45,019 nucleotides of DNA, from assembly GCA_016342445.1 (NCBI GenBank), contig JAEIOF010000004.1:1-45019 (forward strand). The letters run 5' to 3'. A model generated the notes under the pieces. The model saw only the letters and a list, made by a program, of their open reading frames with translations. It ran no database searches and was not told the DNA's origin. Positions 1-8,075 of the stretch are shown in pieces. The position numbers were made by a program, and so were the translations under genes. Numbering within the stretch: the first letter of the stretch is position 1; each line of letters opens with the position of its first letter. Source of the stretch: Verrucomicrobiota bacterium (lineage in GTDB: Bacteria; Verrucomicrobiota; Kiritimatiellia; Kiritimatiellales; Tichowtungiaceae).

Positions 1-2
1 CG

Positions 3-1031
3 ATCGTCCTTGAACATCACGATGACATCGTCCGCGAAGCCATTCTTCACGAGCTGGCGCGCGACGGGCAGATCTTCTACCTGCACAACCGCGTGCAAAC
101 CATCAGTAAAATCGCGAGCCATGTGCAAAAACTTGTTCCCGAAGCGCACGTAGAATTCGCGCACGGCCAGATGAGCGAAAAAGAGCTCTCCGATGTGATG
201 CATCGTTTTGTACGCGGACTCTTCGACGTACTCGTCTGCACCACCATCGTCGAAAGCGGCGTCGATATTCCAAACTGCAACACCATCCTCGTCGACCGCG
301 CCGACCGCTTCGGGCTCTCCGATCTCTACCAGTTGCGCGGACGCGTCGGGCGCGCCCGCCACAAAGCCTACGCCTTTCTGCTGTTGCCGCCCGGCGGAAC
401 CCTTTCCGACGATGCACGCCACCGCATCGATGCCCTGAAACAGTTCGGCGGGCTCGGCGCCGGGTTTCGCATCGCCATGCGCGATCTGGAAATCCGCGGC
501 GCGGGCAACCTGCTCGGCGCACAGCAAAGCGGGCATATTGCGGCAATCGGCTTCGACCTCTACTGTCAGCTTTTAAAACGCAGTGTCGCCCGATTACAGG
601 GGAAAAAGGTTCCACCGCTAATCGACGTCGCTGTGGAACTGGATTTTCTTGAGCGCTCGCCGGGTGAAACCACACCCCATGGCGCTTTTATTCCATATGA
701 ATACATTGAGGACGAAAATCTGCGCGTAAAGCTCTATGGACGAATCGCCTCACTGGCGACTGAAACCGAGGTGCGCACGCTGAAAAAAGAATTTGCTGAC
801 CGCTTCGGAAAACTACCGCCTGCTGTCAAAAATCTTTTTGAGGTCGCCCGGATACGAATTGCCGCCGCAAATTCCGACGTACAGGCTGTTCGTGTTCATA
901 AAAAACGTATTATCCTAACTCGCAACGGACAGGCAATGATGCCCAACGGGCGCTATCCGCGCCTAACATCAACAGAAACACCCGCCCGTCTTAAGGAAAT
1001 CATCAACCGGTTGAAAACACTCCTATTATGA
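3..1031 (+). CDS. mfd: Transcription-repair coupling factor Mfd, C-terminal part (5' end outside window)
   Basis: The frame is open from the first bases of the window, so only about 342 C-terminal residues are seen. Mfd is a cytoplasmic SF2 DNA translocase that removes RNA polymerase stalled at lesions and recruits UvrA. Visible pieces are helicase motif V (TTIVESGVDIPN), motif VI (QLRGRVGRARHKAYAF) and the following RecG/Mfd signature (RDLEIRGAGNLLGAQQSGHI). After them comes a TRCF C-terminal regulatory domain of normal size. RecG would lack this domain, so Mfd is preferred. The stop overlaps the start of the next gene as ATGA, which implies translational coupling. Confidence 0.95.
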   Translation: MVLEHHDDIVREAILHELARDGQIFYLHNRVQTISKIASHVQKLVPEAHVEFAHGQMSEKELSDVMHRFVRGLFDVLVCTTIVESGVDIPNCNTILVDRADRFGLSDLYQLRGRVGRARHKAYAFLLLPPGGTLSDDARHRIDALKQFGGLGAGFRIAMRDLEIRGAGNLLGAQQSGHIAAIGFDLYCQLLKRSVARLQGKKVPPLIDVAVELDFLERSPGETTPHGAFIPYEYIEDENLRVKLYGRIASLATETEVRTLKKEFADRFGKLPPAVKNLFEVARIRIAAANSDVQAVRVHKKRIILTRNGQAMMPNGRYPRLTSTETPARLKEIINRLKTLLL

Positions 1032-1579
1032 ATGCCCTACTCAAAAACCTAATCGAACAATACACAAGACTCGAACTTGATGTGCAGGAGCTCGTCAACG
1101 CACAGTGCAACGAATTATGCGTACAATGTGGCATCTGCTGTTGTACCGCGATCATCTGCGAAGAAGCGATCGAAAGCCCCTTTCTCAAGCTCGTCCATCA
1201 GCAATCGAACCTTTTTAACGACCGCTACGGGTTTTTAACCGAAAAAGGCTGCCTGCTTGATGCGGGCCGCCCGCCGGTCTGCTATGAATTTTTCTGCGCC
1301 GATCAACTCTTCCACCAGCCCGACGAACTTCACGGCAAGCTCCTCCGGATCTTGGGTGCCCTGCCGAATCATGCTGGAAAACAAGCCTTGGGCGATATTC
1401 ACCTTGTTGATATCCGCAACGAAAATGATTTCGAACGGCTTAATTTCCAAGGATTGGAAAAACAGCTTCAAGAAAGTTTCCAATGCTTGGAAATTCTACG
1501 CGGCTTCTTTAACGAAAAAACCCTGCCGGAGGATGCCGGCAGGGTTTTCGATCGAATCTCCGTTTCAACAGACGATTAA
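1028..1579 (+). CDS. YkgJ-like Cys-rich (putative metal-cluster) protein
   Basis: A 183-residue protein translationally coupled to mfd by an ATGA overlap. Residues 27-39 carry a dense cysteine cluster (CNELCVQCGICCC), and two more cysteines lie in PPVCYEFFC near residue 90. This resembles the YkgJ/UPF0153 family of presumed Zn or Fe-S binding proteins; the function is unknown. Two TTCCAA-N3-TTGGAA palindromes lie in frame and encode FQGLE (residues 140-144) and FQCLE (151-155). The last 60 bases contain a terminator hairpin that belongs to the convergent dapL gene, and the two stop regions overlap by 4 bp. The family assignment rests on the cysteine pattern alone. Confidence 0.65.
   Translation: MNALLKNLIEQYTRLELDVQELVNAQCNELCVQCGICCCTAIICEEAIESPFLKLVHQQSNLFNDRYGFLTEKGCLLDAGRPPVCYEFFCADQLFHQPDELHGKLLRILGALPNHAGKQALGDIHLVDIRNENDFERLNFQGLEKQLQESFQCLEILRGFFNEKTLPEDAGRVFDRISVSTDD
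1445..1492. repeat. Two TTCCAA-N3-TTGGAA palindromes inside the YkgJ-like gene
   Basis: Exact copies at 1445-1459 (centre GGA) and 1478-1492 (centre TGC), 33 bp apart start to start. Both are translated in the same frame as FQxLE. They belong to the dispersed palindrome family described in the findings. Confidence 0.9.
1517..1548 (-). terminator. Intrinsic terminator of dapL, bidirectional in form
   Basis: A 9-bp GC-rich stem (CCCTGCCGG / CCGGCAGGG) with a 6-nt loop, flanked by A-runs on the left and T-runs on the right. Read on the minus strand it ends in six T residues 28 bp after the dapL stop, so it fits dapL best. Read on the plus strand it ends in four Ts, but it lies inside the last codons of the YkgJ-like gene. 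Confidence 0.85.
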
Positions 1580-2799
1580 AACTTCAGATCGGCTTTTTTG
1601 AGACGCGCGGCGAGTTCGTTGAGTACGCGTTCGTCATCTTCGTCGTTGGCGGATTCGAAAACCGCGCCGAAGCGGATGAACGGGCCGGTGTTGTCCCACG
1701 GCACCGTGGAGATACCGAATCTCTCAATCAAATAGAGCGATGCCTCTTCGGCATTGGCGAAAGCGACATTCCCCGCCCCTTTCGGCGCTTTGACGTAGAG
1801 ATAAAAGGTTCCACCCGGCATCTTGGCGTCGAAGCCCGTTGCTTTGAGCACTTCGACCATGCGGATCAGGCGCTTCTCGTAATGGTCACGGATTCCCTCG
1901 GCGAGGCTTTCGTCGGCAATGCCAACACACGCGGCGTGCTGAATGGCCTTAAACTGTCCGCTATCACAGTTATCTTTGATCGTTGCCAGCGCATCGACAG
2001 CCCACGAGGCACCGCAGAAAAAGGCGAGGCGCCAGCCGGTCATATTGTAGGCTTTGGACATGGAGTGCAGCTCAATGGCGCATTCTTTCGCACCGGGGCG
2101 TTGAAGAATGGATTTTCGCTCCGCACCGTAAACGAGCGTGGCATACGGGGCATCCTGTACGATCAAAATGTTGTGCTTCTTCGCGAAGGCGATCAGCTCG
2201 TCATAAAACGCGTCGGTCGCGACCGCACCGGTCGGGTTGTTGGGATAGTTGATGTAAAACAGCTTGCAGCGGTCGGCCAGCGCCGGATCGATTCTTCCAA
2301 GGTTTGGAAGAAATCCGTTTTCTTCGAGCAGCGGAATATCGACCACTTCACCGCCGAGATATTTGGTGTGCGTGGCCATCACCGGATAGCCGGGGACGGT
2401 CTGGAAAATCACATCGCCGGGATTCACAAAAGCGAGCGGGAGCATGGCGAGCGCGGGCTTGGTGCCGATGCTGTGGTTGATTTCGGTCGCCGGGTCGAGA
2501 TCCACCCCGAAAAAATTCTTCATATAAACGGCCGCGGCCTGCTTGAACTCCGGAATTCCGTTATCGGAATAGCCGCGGTTCGAAGGCTTATCGACTTCCA
2601 CCTTCAGCGCCTCGCGGATCGGCGCGGGTGCCATTCGATCGGGTTCCCCCACACCGAAATCAAGAATTTCCAGGCCGGGCTGCTCTTTGCGCACCTTGGC
2701 CTTCGCCCGTTTGATTTTTTCGAATTTATAAATTTCGGTCGATTTACCGAACTGCTCGCCGCCGATGCGGTCGGCGAATAATTTTTCTGAATTCATCAT
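1576..2799 (-). CDS. dapL: LL-diaminopimelate aminotransferase
   Basis: A PLP fold-type I aminotransferase of 407 residues, the usual DapL length. It converts tetrahydrodipicolinate plus glutamate directly to LL-diaminopimelate for lysine and peptidoglycan synthesis, bypassing the acylated intermediates. Landmarks are the DapL-type N-terminus (FADRIGGEQFGKSTEIYKFE), GYSDNGIPEFK, YPNNPTG at 185-191, D216 in QDAPY, and the PLP lysine K249 in SMSKAYNMTGWR. An AAGGAG Shine-Dalgarno precedes the double ATG. A palindrome at 2295-2309 encodes PNLG (165-168). An intrinsic terminator follows. DapL is common in the Verrucomicrobia/Chlamydia lineage, which supports the taxonomic guess. Confidence 0.95.
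   Translation of the reverse strand: MMNSEKLFADRIGGEQFGKSTEIYKFEKIKRAKAKVRKEQPGLEILDFGVGEPDRMAPAPIREALKVEVDKPSNRGYSDNGIPEFKQAAAVYMKNFFGVDLDPATEINHSIGTKPALAMLPLAFVNPGDVIFQTVPGYPVMATHTKYLGGEVVDIPLLEENGFLPNLGRIDPALADRCKLFYINYPNNPTGAVATDAFYDELIAFAKKHNILIVQDAPYATLVYGAERKSILQRPGAKECAIELHSMSKAYNMTGWRLAFFCGASWAVDALATIKDNCDSGQFKAIQHAACVGIADESLAEGIRDHYEKRLIRMVEVLKATGFDAKMPGGTFYLYVKAPKGAGNVAFANAEEASLYLIERFGISTVPWDNTGPFIRFGAVFESANDEDDERVLNELAARLKKADLKF
2295..2309. repeat. TTCCAA-N3-TTGGAA palindrome within dapL
   Basis: Exact copy with centre GGT, translated on the minus strand as part of FLPNLGRID. It is a single copy without neighbours. Confidence 0.85.
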
Positions 2800-2811
2800 A
2801 AAACCTTCTCC

Positions 2812-3180
2812 TTAAAATGTTTTGTTTTCAGCGCCCCTCTTCCGCAGAGGCACACCTCGGGGGATCAAGCGATCGATCTGCTTCTCGAACTCGGCAATCG
2901 AAAACTTGCTCAAGGGAATACTCACATCCGAATTTTCGAGAATCCCGTTTTCAATCGAAATATTTTCCCGAAAAAAACCGATCACCAGCTTTTCATTGCG
3001 CACATCCACTCCGAGAAAAATGATGTCGATGATTTTCTCGCCTGCACCGCTAAACTCCTTGGAAAACGCGTACTGAATATTACGTACATAATCCCCGTGG
3101 CGCGTAAATTCCTCGTCGCTATCACAGTGACGATAGCCCCGAGCCGCTAAAATTTTACTCATGCTCGATTGAAATAACAT
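2812..3180 (-). CDS. Hypothetical protein, 122 aa
   Basis: I do not recognise this protein. It is soluble, mixed alpha/beta in appearance and charged, with a basic C-terminus (RGVPLRKRGAENK). It has no signal peptide, membrane segment or cysteine cluster. The first ATG is chosen because AGAAGGA lies about 8 nt upstream; the in-frame ATG six codons later has no such site. It ends 12 bp before the dapL start and may be cotranscribed with dapL, but nothing shows a role in lysine synthesis. Confidence 0.6.
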   Translation of the reverse strand: MLFQSSMSKILAARGYRHCDSDEEFTRHGDYVRNIQYAFSKEFSGAGEKIIDIIFLGVDVRNEKLVIGFFRENISIENGILENSDVSIPLSKFSIAEFEKQIDRLIPRGVPLRKRGAENKTF

Positions 3181-3256
3181 AGGTCTTTTCCTTCTGTCCG
3201 TTACAGGCCGAAAACGGTAGTCAATCTGCCGTGGTATTGTAAAGAAGCGATCCGGT

Positions 3257-4567
3257 CTAAAGAAGATTCGCCGCCTTCTCAGCGAGGTCGGAACGAACGC
3301 CTTCGGTCAACAGGATGTGCGCCGCCAGAGGTTCGCCGCGGAATTTCTCCACCACTGCGCTCAACCCGCTCGACAGGCTGTCCACGTAGGGATTATCGAT
3401 CTGATAGAGGTCGCCGGTCAGAATGATTTTGGTGTCGTGCCCGACGCGGGTAATCACCGTCTTCACCTCCAGCGGCGTCAGATTCTGCGCTTCGTCCACA
3501 ATCATGAACTGATTGGGAATGCTCCGTCCGCGAATGTAGGTGAGCGGCTCCACATCAATCAGCGGATTGGACGCAATGATATCCCCGCCCCTCTTGTTCG
3601 GCACGTTCGTATTTCCAGTCCGACCATGGACAATCAGCGAAAGCGCATCGTGAATCGGCTGCATCCAGGGATCGAGCTTTTCCTCCACCGTGCCGGGGAG
3701 ATAGCCGAGGTCTTTGCCCATCGGGAAAATCGGACGCGAAACCAGCAACCGCTTGTAGCGCTTGGTATCCATCACTTGATGATAACCCGCCGCGATCGCC
3801 AGCAGGGTTTTCCCGGTTCCAGCCTTGCCGGAAAGCGTGATCAGCTTAATCTTATCATTCAGCAACGCATCCATCGCAAAGCGCTGCTCCCGATTACGCG
3901 GCGTAATGGGCGCATTGTTATCTATCGTCAGCAGTTTCACCACACGGTGCGTCTCGACATCGTAGCGACCCAGCATCGTCTGCTTGGGATCGTTCGGATT
4001 CTGCAACGTCACATACTGATTGGGAAACAGCTCGTCCATTCCCGGAATCACCGCATGACCCTCGCTCGCGAAAAAGCCGATCGCCTCAGAGTCCGCCTCC
4101 AGCACCGCTTGCCCGGAATACATCTCATCCGGCTCGTGGTGCTGGCCATTTTCATAATCCTCTGCCTCCAGACCCAGCGCATCCGCCTTTAGACGCAGGT
4201 TGATATCCTTACTGACCACCGTGCACTTAACATCCGGCTCAGCCTTCTGAAGATCCACGGCCAGCTTGATGATCAAATCATCCGCAGATAGCCCCACGGC
4301 AAACGGATTGTCCATGTCCGCAAAAATCACCTTAATGGTTCCGCCGCTCTCGAGTCTCACCCCGTCGGAAAGCCGGCCGGTCTTGCGCAGCTCATCAAGC
4401 GACCGCGAAACCGTTCGCGCATTGCGCCCGCGCTCGCTAAGCTCGCGCTTAAACTGATCGATCTCCTCCAGAACCTTCAGCGGAATAATGACATTATTCT
4501 CCTCAAACTGACTGTAGGCGGAGGGGTCGTGAAGAAGGACGTTGGTATCCAGAATAAAATTTTTCAT
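3257..4567 (-). CDS. PIN domain-PhoH family ATPase (PhoH2-like)
   Basis: A 436-residue protein. An N-terminal PIN ribonuclease domain starts with FILDTNVLLHDP (metal-binding D7). It is followed by a PhoH ATPase with Walker A GKAGTGKT (about 247-254), Walker B VDEAQ (about 357-361) and sensor LTGDLYQID. PIN-PhoH proteins are proposed sequence-specific RNases/RNA helicases. The open frame extends 46 codons further upstream, but that stretch is low-complexity and unrelated to the family, so MKNFILDTN is taken as the start. There is no Shine-Dalgarno. A TACACT box lies 6 nt before the ATG, so the mRNA may be leaderless. Confidence 0.92.
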   Translation of the reverse strand: MKNFILDTNVLLHDPSAYSQFEENNVIIPLKVLEEIDQFKRELSERGRNARTVSRSLDELRKTGRLSDGVRLESGGTIKVIFADMDNPFAVGLSADDLIIKLAVDLQKAEPDVKCTVVSKDINLRLKADALGLEAEDYENGQHHEPDEMYSGQAVLEADSEAIGFFASEGHAVIPGMDELFPNQYVTLQNPNDPKQTMLGRYDVETHRVVKLLTIDNNAPITPRNREQRFAMDALLNDKIKLITLSGKAGTGKTLLAIAAGYHQVMDTKRYKRLLVSRPIFPMGKDLGYLPGTVEEKLDPWMQPIHDALSLIVHGRTGNTNVPNKRGGDIIASNPLIDVEPLTYIRGRSIPNQFMIVDEAQNLTPLEVKTVITRVGHDTKIILTGDLYQIDNPYVDSLSSGLSAVVEKFRGEPLAAHILLTEGVRSDLAEKAANLL

Positions 4568-4938
4568 GAAAGAAGTGTAGCGGCGACGCGGCGCACACAA
4601 AAGCCGATATTGCCACTCGCCTGCAGTTTGTTTCTTTTCGAGGTGCCAAAAGAACTTGCCAGCCGCAGGGCTTCCTTCTTTCTTACAGAAAGCCTGTTGG
4701 CGCATACGCCTGCTTGCAACGGCTCAGACCCAACCCCTGGAATTTTTCTGCCGGGATTTACCCTGAACGCGCAGCGGCAGATAATTCTACCAAAAATATA
4801 ATAACGACCAGCGGGAGTGATTCACCCTTGGAAAAGGATCACAAGACCCATCGCGATTAGTTCCACTCGACCAACAAGAGAGAAGCCCCGCGCATGCGAG
4901 ACCGTGACCAACGGGAACGGCAACGTTTTGGTGGAATT
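4568..4938. promoter_or_regulatory. Gap upstream of phoH with a -10-like box at 4574-4579
   Basis: About 370 bp between the phoH-like gene and the membrane protein gene. The minus-strand hexamer TACACT (4574-4579) ends 6 nt before the phoH ATG; the -35 region is poor (TTTTGT-like). I see no convincing gene, tRNA or terminator in the rest; short open frames here lack start signals and family resemblance. Confidence 0.4.
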
Positions 4939-6063
4939 TCAGATCAAACGAATCAAAAAGGCCATGACAATAAAGAAGAGGCCGAGCATCGTTTTGCTGA
5001 AAACCACGTTTTTCCGGGCCCACGCGAGGAGCGTTTCCGTGCGCAGTCCGAAGTAAACGGCAACAAACGTCAATGCCAGCGGCATGATGAACATCAGGTT
5101 ATACGCAAGCAGGTAGAGCCACGCCCGCGATTCTGAAAAAGCGCTGTTTTTCAAAATCAACACCAGCGTCGGCACATAAACCTGTCCCGTACAGACACTT
5201 TCCAGCGCCGTCACCGCCGTTCCGATCAGCAGACCACCCAGAATCACACTGCCCACACCCAACCCCCGGTGCATCACGCTGTGAATCCGTTTTTTCATGC
5301 CGGCTGAAAGCTGAAGCGTCACGTCATGCCCATCCCGGCTTTTCCGGAAACGAAGCGCATCGCGGAACGACAAAAACGCCAGCACCAACAAAACAGCCGC
5401 CATCGCCCACTCCACCGCGCTACGAAAAACCGTAAAGCCCGAGAAAAGATGCAAAACTCGAAGCAGACCAAACCCCAGCGCCAAATAGGTCAGAAACGAT
5501 GCCAGACAAAAGAAAATCCCTAACAACAAAAGCTGGCGATTCCGAACCTTAGAAACAGCCAACAGACTCATGAAAAAAACCAGCGTCGAAATTGCACACG
5601 GATTCATCCCGTCCAGCAATCCGGCAACAATCACCGCCGGGAAAGTAAAGCCGCCAAACCGCTCTTCCACCACATCCGGCAAAGCCCCGTCTGTTACGAA
5701 ATCCGCAGACGCCCCCTGCTCCGAAAGGCGTGAAATCAGCGAGTAAACATCCTGCGGGTCTGGCGAAGGACCGAAAATGTATTGGCAGTTGACAATCAGA
5801 TAAGCCCGATCCGGGCCCGTATGTCCGATGGCAGTCTCCAACTGAAGCAGATACAGGAAGTTCGTCTCTACACCAATGTCATGCGCCCGAATCGCACAGC
5901 CCCCCTGAAATTGCTCCACAATTCCGGGAAGCAGTTCCGCCGCGATCCGTTCGCAATCTCCACATCCGGGCTCGTAAAAAAAATCTACCTGAACCGGTTG
6001 CGCGCCATACGCGAATCCGCACAAAAACAAGATCAACGGGAACCATTTCAAAATCTGTCTCAT
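4939..6063 (-). CDS. Thioredoxin-like domain fused to a CcdA/DsbD-type membrane protein
   Basis: A 374-residue predicted inner-membrane protein. The chosen ATG gives a clean signal peptide (MRQILKWFPLILFLCGFAYG); the longer TTG-started frame does not. An extracytoplasmic thioredoxin-like domain with C34-x-x-C37 (EPGCGDCERI) follows. Next come about six membrane segments with one cysteine in DGMNPCAIST (C156) and another in ESVCTGQVYVP (C291), the pair expected in DsbD-beta/CcdA electron transporters. The inferred role is moving reducing equivalents across the membrane for disulfide reduction or cytochrome maturation. The substrate is unknown. It is a single gene flanked by non-redox genes. 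Confidence 0.75.
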   Translation of the reverse strand: MRQILKWFPLILFLCGFAYGAQPVQVDFFYEPGCGDCERIAAELLPGIVEQFQGGCAIRAHDIGVETNFLYLLQLETAIGHTGPDRAYLIVNCQYIFGPSPDPQDVYSLISRLSEQGASADFVTDGALPDVVEERFGGFTFPAVIVAGLLDGMNPCAISTLVFFMSLLAVSKVRNRQLLLLGIFFCLASFLTYLALGFGLLRVLHLFSGFTVFRSAVEWAMAAVLLVLAFLSFRDALRFRKSRDGHDVTLQLSAGMKKRIHSVMHRGLGVGSVILGGLLIGTAVTALESVCTGQVYVPTLVLILKNSAFSESRAWLYLLAYNLMFIMPLALTFVAVYFGLRTETLLAWARKNVVFSKTMLGLFFIVMAFLIRLI

Positions 6064-6406
6064 CCGATTTATTTTTAATCTACGAAATACGCCAAACTCA
6101 CGAAACAAATCATCGCAAGGTACCGCAAAAGTGTAACTCCGAGATTCATGAAGTTCCAGTAGTCATTCGCCCTGAACTGTAATCCCCGCAAAAACAGAAG
6201 ATTCTTCCGGGCACCCGTCACCTTATATATAATCCCTCCTGAACGGTTTTAAGCTCCACAGCAAGCTGATCGAAAAAGAATAAGATTAAAATCAATCGAA
6301 CCCGATCTTCCAACCGATTAATTATTCAACGATTTCTATCGATGAGCCCCTCTGCGGCGCTCGAATAAAAGGTTAAAAGACAGGACTGACACAGCTCCTT
6401 TAACGT
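6064..6406. other. Intergenic region upstream of the CcdA-like gene
   Basis: AT-richer non-coding DNA. On the minus strand a TAGATT box at about 6077-6082 lies 13 nt before the CcdA-like ATG, with a poor -35. I see no gene, tRNA or strong terminator. infA, rpmJ and rpsM, which often follow map, are not here. Confidence 0.4.
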
Positions 6407-6606
6407 TTCCAAATATTGGACCCAACTCATCCGTGTTAAAGGTTGCCGCGTAAAAACCTCAGTTTCTTTACAGGAGGATCCAAAGTCGGGAACTGTTTTT
6501 TCCAATGCTTGGAAAAATGAGGAGCAAGCATTCCAAGGGCTGGAAAAAAACCGCTGAGTTTTCCAATGTTTGGAAAAATTCCGGCAAAAAGATCCAAGGG
6601 CTGGAA
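6407..6606 (+). repeat. Cluster of five TTCCAA/TTGGAA palindromes downstream of map
   Basis: Copies start at 6407 (last base changed), 6500 (exact), 6531 (one change), 6561 (exact) and 6592 (two changes). Start-to-start distances are 93, 31, 30 and 31 bp. The spacer after 6531 carries CCGCTGAG and the one before 6592 ends in AAAAAG, matching spacers of the other clusters and giving this copy a plus orientation. It begins directly after the map stop codon, at the end of the ribosomal superoperon. Confidence 0.9.
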
Positions 6607-6608
6607 CT

Positions 6609-7355
6609 TTAAGCGATGGTGAGAATTTCGGCGGCGATTTTTCCGACCGCGATGGTGTGTTCGAAGTGAGCGGAAGCGGAGCCGTCTTTGGTGACGACAG
6701 TCCATTTGTCATCAAGAACTGACACTTTTGCCCCGCCCATGTTGACCATGGGCTCGATGGCAAGGGTCATCCCGGCTTTGAGAACAGGGCCGCGTCCTGG
6801 TTTTCCAAAGTTTGGAATCTGAGGATCTTCATGCATGCTTCGCCCGATGCCATGACCAACAAAGTCGCGAACGATGGTGAAACCGGCCGCTTCAACAACA
6901 GTCTGAATGGCGTGGGAGATGTCGCCGAGACGGTTGCCTTCAACCGCTTTAGCGATTCCGGCATGAAGCGAGGCTTTCGTGACGTCGAGCAGGCGCTGTT
7001 TTTCGGCGCTTATTTCGCCAACGGCAACGGTGACGGCTGTGTCGCCGATAAATCCACCATAGGAAATTCCTGTGTCAATGCTGACGATATCGCCCTCTTT
7101 CAGGATACGACCACCGGGGATTCCATGAACGACTTCGTCGTTAACGGAGGTGCAAATCTGACCAGAAAATCCGTGGTATCCGTAAAACGCACTGACGCCG
7201 CCGGCTTCGCGGATCATGGTTTGCGCGAGATTGCCGAGCGCCAGGGTGGTGATGCCGGGTTTGACATGCGCAGCGAGCGCATCGCGCACACGGGCGGTCA
7301 TTTGATTGACGCGACGCATGGCGTCGAGTTCGGAGTCGGATTTAACAATGATCAT
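6609..7355 (-). CDS. map: Type I methionine aminopeptidase
   Basis: A 248-residue enzyme that removes the initiator methionine from nascent proteins in the cytoplasm. All five metal ligands are visible: D94 (SIDTG), D105 (IGDTA), H168 (GHGIG), E201 (AIEPM) and E232 (AHFEHT). H77 in VVHGIP matches the substrate-binding histidine. It is the last gene of the str-S10-spc cluster, 69 bp after adk, in the usual secY-adk-map order. A palindrome at 6803-6817 encodes the conserved PNFG segment (181-184). The cluster of palindromes follows the stop. Confidence 0.96.
   Translation of the reverse strand: MIIVKSDSELDAMRRVNQMTARVRDALAAHVKPGITTLALGNLAQTMIREAGGVSAFYGYHGFSGQICTSVNDEVVHGIPGGRILKEGDIVSIDTGISYGGFIGDTAVTVAVGEISAEKQRLLDVTKASLHAGIAKAVEGNRLGDISHAIQTVVEAAGFTIVRDFVGHGIGRSMHEDPQIPNFGKPGRGPVLKAGMTLAIEPMVNMGGAKVSVLDDKWTVVTKDGSASAHFEHTIAVGKIAAEILTIA
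6803..6817. repeat. TTCCAA-N3-TTGGAA palindrome within map
   Basis: Exact copy with centre AGT. It is translated on the minus strand as IPNFGK, a segment naturally conserved in type I methionine aminopeptidases, so it was not inserted as extra sequence. Confidence 0.85.
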
Positions 7356-7424
7356 AAAAAACCTGAAATTATGAGCTGTGAGAGAAAAAAACCCGAAGCT
7401 CTGAGCCGTGAATTTCGAACTCTT

Positions 7425-8072
7425 TTACCCATTGAGCACGGCGAGGACCAACGCCTCAGTTTCGGCGGCAGAACCTCCCGCATCGATATCGCGAATGAGT
7501 CCCAGATCCCGATAGTATCCAATCAGGGGTGCCGTCTGTTTTTGATAGACTTCAAGGCGGTTGAGAATCGTTTCTTCGCTGTCGTCGGCACGCTGGTAGA
7601 GTTCGCCACCATCCACATCGCAGATCCCGTCCACTTTCGAGGGCATGTTGATGATGTGATAGATTGCACCGCAGGTTTTGCAGGTGCGGCGGGCGGTGAG
7701 TCGACAAATGAGCGCCTCGCGATCCGCATCGAGATTAAAGACGTGCGTGATGACCCCTCCGATTTCGGAAAAGAATGTATGAAGGCCTTCGGCCTGCTCC
7801 AGAGTGCGGGGAAATCCATCGAACATGAATTGAGCGCTGGAAGACTCCCGTGTTACGCGCTCTTTAATGATGTTCAAAACAACGGAATCGGGAACGAGTT
7901 CGCCGGATTCCATACAGGATTTTACTTCCAGCCCGACATCACTTCCGGATTTGACCGCCGCACGCAACATGTCGCCCGTGGAGACATGAAAAAAGCCCTT
8001 TTGCTTCCTGAGAGCATCTGCGAGGGTGCCCTTACCCGCGCCAGGACCTCCGAGAAGAATAATTGCGTCCAT
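7425..8072 (-). CDS. adk: Adenylate kinase
   Basis: A 215-residue AMP/ADP phosphotransferase. The P-loop GGPGAGKGT is at 8-16, the AMP-binding STGDMLR at 31-37 and FDGFPRT near 84-90. It is the long-lid form with a metal-binding lid: C131, C134, C151 and D154 (CxxC...CxxD), the cysteine/aspartate variant known in some bacteria. Its start is 3 bp from the secY stop, with AAGAAGG overlapping the end of secY, so expression is coupled. Confidence 0.96.
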   Translation of the reverse strand: MDAIILLGGPGAGKGTLADALRKQKGFFHVSTGDMLRAAVKSGSDVGLEVKSCMESGELVPDSVVLNIIKERVTRESSSAQFMFDGFPRTLEQAEGLHTFFSEIGGVITHVFNLDADREALICRLTARRTCKTCGAIYHIINMPSKVDGICDVDGGELYQRADDSEETILNRLEVYQKQTAPLIGYYRDLGLIRDIDAGGSAAETEALVLAVLNG

Positions 8073-8075
8073 CGC

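Noticed and set aside
4787-5136. Short open frames on both strands around 4.8-5.1 kb
   Set aside because: They overlap the end of the CcdA-like gene or non-coding DNA and lack ribosome binding sites and recognisable motifs.
6407-6606. CRISPR array
   Set aside because: The repeated unit is only 15 bp and palindromic, spacers are related to those of other clusters, the same units occur inside genes, and no cas gene is present.
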